Shown here: piece by piece, positions 57,985 to 64,000 of the stretch
How the letters are laid out: each line of letters begins with the position of its first letter
How positions within the stretch are numbered: the stretch's first letter is position 1
NCBI GenBank assembly: GCA_965153355.1
Contig: OZ231128.1
Span: 30,070,001-30,134,000, forward strand
DNA length: 64,000 nt
Direction: 5' to 3'
Source of the DNA: Flaccisagitta enflata
Lineage: Eukaryota; Chaetognatha; Sagittoidea; Aphragmophora
Made by a program: the position numbers and the translations under genes
The notes under the pieces: model-generated
Told to the model about the DNA's origin: nothing
Database searches by the model: none
The model's input: only the letters and a program-made list of their open reading frames with translations

Positions 57985-58845
57985 ATTTTTAGTCAGGTGC
58001 ACGCGACTCTACAACCTGCTTTAACCACCCATCCATTGGTCCATTCGTCCGTCGGTCTGTCAGTTTTACTTTTGGGCAGCGGCCCCAAAGGGGTCGATGA
58101 CCTATGCTTTCACAAATATGGGGAATCTTCTCCTCTGCCCAATCCCCCCCCCCCCTTGACTCAAATCCTAGCCTCAAAGCTCAAATCTCACCCTCGAGAC
58201 CCAAATCCCACCTTTGAGGCCCAAATCCCATCCTTGAGGTTCAAATCCCATCCATGAGGTCCAAATCCCACCCTTAAGGCCCAAATCCCATCCTTGAGGC
58301 CCAAATCCCACCCTCGGAGCCCAAATCCCACCCTCGAGACCCAAATCCCTCCCTCCAGGCCCAGATCCCACCCTTGAGGCCCAAATCTTAGCCTTGAAGC
58401 CCAAATCTCAGTGTTGAGGCCCAACTTTAGCCCAGAGGAGGAGGAGAAAATTCTCCATCTCTGTGAAAACATAAGTCATTGACCCCTTCGGGGCAGCTGC
58501 CCTGCCTCCCCCCCCTTAACTTCATGCACAACCTTTTTGGGCAGCGGCCCCAAAGGACAGATGTCCTGTAGGACACAGGGGGCAAATTCAATATGTATGT
58601 CCGTCCGTCAACTTTCACTTGATCACTCGCAGCAGGGCATCGGGTACCGCTGACCAAGTGCGATCCTTGGATGACTAGTTAGGTATGGCATGGGCACTGA
58701 CCATCTACTTTAAGTCATTAAACTCATTTCTAGTCGTTTTTGGTCATTTTTAGTCATTCTATGTCATTTTAATTTAATATATCAAGTCATCAAAAGTCTA
58801 TTTGAGTCATTCCTGCACGCGACTTATAGTTGTTTGCCTTGTTTC
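57985..58845 (+). mobile_element. Hairpin-headed type A element split by a minisatellite-core element
   Basis: Head AGTCAGGTGCACGCGACT and CTACAACCTGCTTTAACC to about 58,066, the intruder, then a TTTTAGTCATTCTATGTCAT array and tail GCACGCGACTTATAGTTGTT ending GCCTTGTTTC at 58,845. Confidence 0.7.
58067..58680. mobile_element. Minisatellite-core element (F10), nested
   Basis: GGGCAGCGGCCCCAAAGGGG, GATGACCTATGCTTTCACAA, a core array of unit CCCAAATCCCACCCTTGAGG (58,170-58,430, about 13 copies). It ends with the reversed family head, CAGCAGGGCATCGGGTACCG then CTGACCAAGTGCGATCCTTG. Confidence 0.75.
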
Positions 58846-59180
58846 AATGCCTAGTTTGAGTCTATTGCTGATATTCTCCGAAACTGACGGCAGCGGCCAT
58901 GAGGATGGAGGCGACGCGACGGCAAAGAAAAAACACCGAAAGGTCGACGAAATACCGATGAAAAGAAAGACAGATTCAAGAAGCTGAATGGCGAAACGTC
59001 GAGGATGTCGACGATGTCGGAGACCAATACGAAGTTAAAGTAATCAACAACTTCAATGACAGATGTCACTATTGGCTGCGCCAATCTTGAGGAAGTCGCT
59101 GTACCTCAAAACGCTCACTGAGTCGAAAACAAAGCAAATCTCTATCGCCAGTCCAACGACATCGCAAGAGCGGTAAGCAC
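58846..59180 (+). other. Coding-like but disrupted stretch
   Basis: GC-richer sequence with a basic/acidic frame (ETDGSGHEDGGDATAKKKHR) ending in TGA at 58,985, and a second frame continuing (KKLNGETSRMSTMSE). It could be a decayed exon, family unknown. Confidence 0.25.
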
Positions 59181-59229
59181 GAGGTTGTTCGTTCTTTCAA
59201 TGATTTTTGAAATCATCATTTCACAGGCG

Positions 59230-59830
59230 ACTCTACACCTTGTCGGTCCGTCCATCCATCCTGTAGAATTTTTGAATACTGAGCGGGTTTCACAATTCTG
59301 CTCCTGACCAACCGTGCGCGACTGGATTGCTGTCTATCCGGACTTGTATCCTAACAAATCTGAAATCAGCGATGACAATGTCTGATTTTTTTATGACTAA
59401 AAGAGCCTCTTCAACAAAAACTTTTTCGGGTAGATTGAATGATAATAAGTCACTTTATTCATTTTGTCAATTTGATAATTGTTGCTTTATAAAAATATCA
59501 TCACTGCAACAATCTTTTTTGTATCGTTTTAATTTGCGCACACGTAACTCTGTCCGTCCGTCCGTTGGTCCGCCGGTCCGTCCGTTGGTCCTTCGATCCG
59601 TAAACACGCGTCAAAAAGTTGGAAAACGAGCATTTTTGTGTATCTGTGTATGGGAAGGGGGGGTTGGGTGGGGCGTGAAGTGTGGATGGTGGTTGGATGA
59701 CCTTGCCCAACTGTCTGCAACAATATTTTGAGACCGCGTCACTCCTTTACTATATTCTCTCTATTTTTTTGGTTGCGCCATAGCACCTCTTTAAGTGGCT
59801 CTGTCTGTTAGTCTGTTGGTCTGTTGGTTG
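59230..59830 (+). mobile_element. Hairpin-headed elements, partial B, type C and a D head
   Basis: 59,225-59,345 is a worn type B (GCGACTCTACACC to TATCCGGACTTGT). 59,530-59,745 is type C (TTGCGCACACGTAACT, TCCGTCCGTCCGTTGG, GGTTGGATGACCTTGCCC, CAACAATATTTTGAGACCGC). 59,770-59,830 is a worn D head. Confidence 0.55.
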
Positions 59831-60017
59831 GTCGCGCTTGAGTTGAAAATCGCAGAAATTGTTAAAAATCTCTTAAAAACTCTTCTTCTTCATCATTCAT
59901 GTTCCTCGTCAATTAATTCATCATCTTATTCATTTATGGTTATGTCAATAGAGCTTGGAATATGTCTGATAGAGCTAGAGATAGGTCCAAGAACAAATAA
60001 AGGCGCACCGTCTTGGC

Positions 60018-60021
<4 letters not shown>

Positions 60022-60096
<75 letters not shown>

Positions 60097-60125
60097 TGTG
60101 TGGACGTGTGTTGACGTGTGTGCAC

Positions 60126-60205
<80 letters not shown>

Positions 60206-60339
60206 TGTGAGTGATAACATGTATGTGATGTGAGTGATTACATGTGTGTGTTTTTACGTGTGTGTGTTTGTGTTTACGTGTGTGTGTTTGTTTGTGTATG
60301 CGCGCATGTGTTTGTTTACGTGAGTTTATGCTAAAGTGT

Positions 60340-60412
<73 letters not shown>
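60022..60412. repeat. (TG)n arrays
   Basis: 60,022-60,087, 60,130-60,205 and 60,342-60,411 with degenerate TG/TA between. Confidence 0.95.
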
Positions 60413-60584
60413 GGGGGGTCAGTTTCAATCAACTTTGGAAATGCCAAGCGGACGTATGACCAGGCCATGCCCAATCACAAATTAAGTAGGAAAATTTCAC
60501 AGGCTCAATCTTTTACAGTCGTGCCACCCCTGCCATTCCCATAGTAGTTTCCTCTTTCTCTTCCTTCTCCCTATTCATTACAAT

Positions 60585-60960
60585 GAAACGAGGCCAAGTA
60601 GGCCAATGATGCACCCTGCCTGAATGAACGTTGTTTATGAATGAATGTTGTTTATAAATGAATAAACAAATGGATAAAATGATCTACTGAAAGAATGAAT
60701 GAGAGAGTATGTTAGTGCTGCTTTTATGATGAATGAGCCTCAAATTTTGTGATTAAAAACATTTGCATGACAAACCAATTAACCAACCAACCAACGAGCA
60801 GACAGACATGACCTCTTATAGGACGCATCTAAAAAGGGGTGTGGCATGACTGTAAACGATATGGTCCTTGAACTCTATAGATGTGTCCGTCGTGAACACA
60901 TCTCTATAAGAGGGTCTGTCTGTCCATTAATCCGTCGGTTGGTCCGTTACGCCTGTTCTA
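60585..60960. mobile_element. Hairpin-headed type D/E copy, then a D head in opposite orientation
   Basis: 60,590-60,835 reversed: ACGAGGCCAAGTAGGCCAAT to GGACGCATCTAAAA, with (GAAT)-like interior. 60,880-60,950 forward: GATGTGTCCGTCGTGAACAC, CATCTCTATAAGAGGGTCTG, TCCG tract. Confidence 0.5.
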
Positions 60961-61204
60961 AAGCTGTATTACATGGCACTTTTCAACCGCTCTCACTCTC
61001 TCCCCGTCTCTCAGATTTGCAGTAGTCATCAATTTCATCATCATCATTGTGAGATTTACTCCACTCAGTGACACAGGACGCTTCGTTGCCCAGTTGGGCT
61101 TGTTCCTTTTATATTTGATAATTGTATGTGATTGCGCAATGCGCACATTGTCTCTGGTCACTCGTCCGATTAGTATTTCCGAAATTGATTGATACCGACC
61201 CTCC

Positions 61205-61207
<3 letters not shown>

Positions 61208-61290
<83 letters not shown>

Positions 61291-61409
61291 ACGAGTGTGT
61301 GTGTTTACGAGTGTTGTGTTTGTCCATTTACGAGTGTGCGTGTATGTGTATATGTATGTGTTTTTGTATGTGTTTACATGTGTGTCTATGTGCGAGTGTG
61401 TCTACGCGT

Positions 61410-61496
<87 letters not shown>

Positions 61497-61497
61497 T
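61208..61497. repeat. (TG)n arrays
   Basis: 61,208-61,287 and 61,418-61,492, with TGTTTACGAGTG units between. Confidence 0.95.
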
Positions 61498-61548
61498 GTA
61501 ATGATTACTTCGCATCATCAAATCACTTCACTCTCTCCCAATCTACAG

Positions 61549-61740
61549 GTTCCGCGTTGGCGGTGCCTACCACTCCCACTCATCCAACTCAACTTCTTGT
61601 TGGTGGCGAGTCTTTGTGCGGCTATGGTTTCCTCTTGCGACGATTCCTATGAAAATACAAACACAAATACAACAACAACAATTACCACAACAACAACTAC
61701 CTCAACAACAATAACCACAATAACAACAATAATGACTTAG
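61549..61740 (+). CDS. Possible terminal exon, Thr-rich, unknown
   Basis: Follows CCCAATCTACAG. One frame reads VPRWRCLPLPLIQLNFLLVA then SLCAAMVSSCDDSYEN and a Thr/Asn/Ile run to TAG at 61,738-61,740. Hydrophobic segment plus Thr-rich tail, no recognised family. The Thr run comes from an ACA/AAC repeat, so it may be non-coding. Confidence 0.2.
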   Translation, partial: VPRWRCLPLPLIQLNFLLVASLCAAMVSSCDDSYENTNTNTTTTITTTTTTSTTITTITTIMT

Positions 61741-62009
61741 TCAGAGGCAAAAAACGTCGTCCACCAAACAAGACCTTGAATCTTCTTCTTTCACCAATAC
61801 GTCCGCCAAAAACAACTCTTATCGTCGATATTCTTTAGAATTTGGCTCCCTCGTCTAGTTTTTGCGTAATTTCCTCATCTTTTGTTGCAGTTGCAAAAAA
61901 ATCACTGTTTAAGTCATGATGGTCTTGTCTTCTGTCAAGTCTGAAAAATCATGTGAAAATACAACAACTTGAAATTGATGAGTGTTAAAACAACTTCACT
62001 CTTTTTTTG
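61741..62009. other. No feature recognised
   Basis: Ordinary-composition spacer between the possible Thr-rich exon and the 62-kb repeat copy. Confidence 0.5.
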
Positions 62010-62265
62010 GTACTGTTTTCGAAGTCGGTGATGTCTTTTGTTTTACTGACTTTCTAAGCGTTTTTTTTTTATTTAGGGTTAGGGGTAGGGTTAAGGTTGG
62101 GGTCGGGGGTGGTTTTAGGGTTAGGGTTAGGGCTAGCGTTAGGGCTAGATGAGGGCTGGGTCTTATACATTTCAACCCGAATCTACTTGAATTAAAGCTT
62201 CGCCCAAGCGGGGAAACCTGAAAGAAACAAAAGATCTGTATCGTCTTAGAAATTATTTCCGTTTT
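62010..62265 (-). repeat. Host repeat, uninterrupted copy with TTAGGG-type array
   Basis: Reverse complement of 19,302-19,460 joined directly to 18,170-18,305, without the CACTA-like element. Landmarks: GTCGGTGATGTCTTTTGTTT, a TTAGGG-rich array at 62,077-62,155, the junction CGTTAGGGCTAG, and GCTTCGCCCAAGCGGGGAAA. Confidence 0.8.
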
Positions 62266-62650
62266 TTTTATAAGAACCTAGTTTATAAGAACGTCAAGGC
62301 TTCAAATAGCCCCAAAATTAAGAACATCTTAAGAACATACAAAGGCTTCAAATCTTGAAAAATTTTTTGCTTACGATGATATTTAAAAAAACATTAAGAA
62401 AACACTTGAGTTTTTGTATAATTTAAATAATGTTTAAAAATTTTTCAATAAATATCATGAACATATCCCTAGATTTTAATGATTGGTACATGTTTTAACA
62501 GTATTTAATAGAAATATATTTAGTATAATTGAGCAATAATAAATTATAAGGTTTCCTATATTCTATATAGTATTTTAAATTAAGAACACTTTAAGAACGT
62601 TGAAAGTTTCATTTGGCTTTGAAAATAAGAACATGAAGCCTTCGAAAAGA
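62266..62650. other. AT-rich spacer
   Basis: AAGAACAT-type motifs recur (62,280-62,640, for example TTAAGAACATCTTAAGAACA). No gene. Confidence 0.5.
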
Positions 62651-62651
62651 A

Positions 62652-62776
62652 CAAGGCCGGATACACGGCAGGACAGTCGCGGATGCAAATACCGCTCGAA
62701 ATTCAGAAATATTTGTTACGTACCGACCTACCGACCGACACGCCAAGGTGTTGAGTTGCGTGTCCGCGACTAAAAA
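62652..62776 (-). mobile_element. Hairpin-headed short element, type B, short copy
   Basis: ACAAGGCCGGATACACGGCA, GACAGTCGCGGATGC, ACCGACCTACCGACCGACAC, and hairpin AGTTGCGTGTCCGCGACT then A5. A worn reversed relative follows at 62,820-62,970. Confidence 0.75.
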
Positions 62777-63061
62777 TGACGTTCTTTAAAAAAAAAAAAA
62801 AAAAAAGAGAGTGTACTGCCTTTTGAGTAAAATTGCAGATATACGGATGAACAGATGGACTGACCCGTTTTGGAGATGCGAGTTAGATACACAGCCAACT
62901 AAGTCGCATGCTGTTGGGCTGGGGCAGGGATGGAACAGGCTAACCAAGCATTTGGGTAGGAGCAGTAATTGAAAAGCCACCAGGTACCCTGTCTTCAAAA
63001 GCAACTGATACCAGCAAAAGATGTATTGTGTCAAAACGATTCATATTTCAAAATTCAGATT

Positions 63062-63677
63062 TTTTCTATCTAAAAGCATATTTACTGCGGTTTTTTCATG
63101 CAAAATTTCAGCATTTTTTTTCAACTGGTTTAGCCTCTACATCGTTTTTAAGAATAACATCATTTGAGGTATTTCAGCTTTACCTTTCAGACATGAAAGG
63201 AGGTGTCTCACTTCAAACCTCTGTAACTTTTAAACGCTTTGAGCTAGAATGCTGGGATTGGTCTCAAATTAAAGATTTTTTGAAGGAGATTACACCAGAT
63301 TTGTGAAAGAAGGCATATTCTGCTGTATTCATATCATTTTTATGCAGTTTTTCATTTTTTTTCATGTTCCATCAACATTCCATGTAGGGATTTCATCATT
63401 TTTGTTTAGAACATCTTATGATTATGCACATAAAGAAAAAAAAATTATATTAGTAATGAAAATATGCTAGATTGGGATAAGTTTTGATATTCTAAATCAA
63501 TGTTTTGGCTTTTTGTATATGGTTATTGAGCCTAACTCTTTTATTTTATATAAAAATTGCTAGATTTCAGTAAAATTTGGGTATATTTAAAAATGATGTA
63601 GAGGCTTAACCAGTTGGAAAAAAGTGCTGAAATTTTGTATGAAAAAACCGCAGTAAACATCCTTTCAGATAGAAAAA
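63062..63677. mobile_element. Inverted-repeat element, 87-bp arms
   Basis: Left arm 63,062-63,148 and right arm 63,590-63,677 pair with about eight mismatches: ACTGCGGTTTTTTCATGCAA with TATGAAAAAACCGCAGT, and CAACTGGTTTAGCCTCTACA with its reverse. AT-rich 440-bp interior, no transposase. Confidence 0.7.
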
Positions 63678-63689
63678 AGCTTCAAAATT

Positions 63690-63750
63690 ACAGTCCCCGA
63701 CTGGGGACTGTAATTTTTGAAGCTTTCTCGTTGCGTAAACGCAACTCGAT
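63690..63750. repeat. Two small hairpins
   Basis: ATTACAGTCCCCGACT pairs with the following GGGGACTGTAAT; then TTGCGTAAACGCAA. Confidence 0.6.
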
Positions 63751-64000
63751 GAGATACACGACAAGACAGCAATTTCAAGCAAAAAAAATTTTCAATATTG
63801 TTTTAATGATGACATAACTTGAAAATGATAACAATAGTGGATGATGCTGATAACAATGAATGATAATAACAACAAAAAATCTTAGAAAAAATATTTAAAA
63901 AATTTTCAAAAAAAAAATTTCAAAAAAATTTTAACAAATTTTCAAAAAATCTTAAAATTTTTAAAAAGTTTTCAAAATTTTAAAAAAATTTTCAAAAAAA
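63751..64000. other. AT-rich end of window
   Basis: Short TTTTCAAAAAA repeats. Nothing recognised. Confidence 0.5.

Overview
The window reads as animal nuclear DNA, most likely from an invertebrate with a repeat-rich genome. Genes are split by GT-AG introns. There is a BEL/Pao-type LTR element and a Penelope-like element (BEL/Pao is known only from animals). Two copies of one repeat carry TTAGGG-type arrays, and microsatellites are exceptionally dense. I cannot name the species.

Layout. (1) 1-16.8 kb is mostly repeats: the C-terminal end of a Penelope-like element, a broken copy of a KptA/TRPT1-like tRNA 2'-phosphotransferase, one first exon of an unidentified minus-strand gene (5.2-5.7 kb), a possible orphan exon (6.1 kb), and many short elements. 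(2) 16.8-41.7 kb holds the C-terminal 16 exons (1304 codons) of SPEF2/KPL2, a cilium/flagellum central-apparatus protein, on the plus strand. All exon phases agree through to the stop. Its introns carry nested transposons, two arrays in which an exon's 3' end and its splice donor are tandemly copied into the following intron, and a nearly intact gag-only LTR retrotransposon (33,746-39,411) in antisense orientation. (3) 42.3-44.3 kb has the first two exons of a secreted or membrane LDL-receptor class A protein. (4) 45.2-53.5 kb has a six-exon minus-strand sphingosine/ceramide-kinase-like lipid kinase with a C-terminal membrane anchor, complete in this model (725 codons). (5) 53.5-64 kb is repeats and unrecognised intergenic DNA.

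Two repeat families dominate and I cannot assign either to a known class. The first is a set of about 35 short (roughly 75-380 bp) elements that begin with an 18-19 nt hairpin followed by a (TCCG/TCGG)-rich stretch. The hairpin stem varies with compensatory changes between copies, and the other end comes in several exchangeable types. The second is about ten inverted-repeat elements with a GGGCAGCGGCCCC end and a roughly 20-bp minisatellite core that sometimes inverts at its centre.

The three main genes share no evident pathway: SPEF2 acts in the axoneme, the kinase would phosphorylate a sphingoid or related lipid at membranes, and the LDLa protein is extracytoplasmic. All calls come from reading the sequence; no database search was run.
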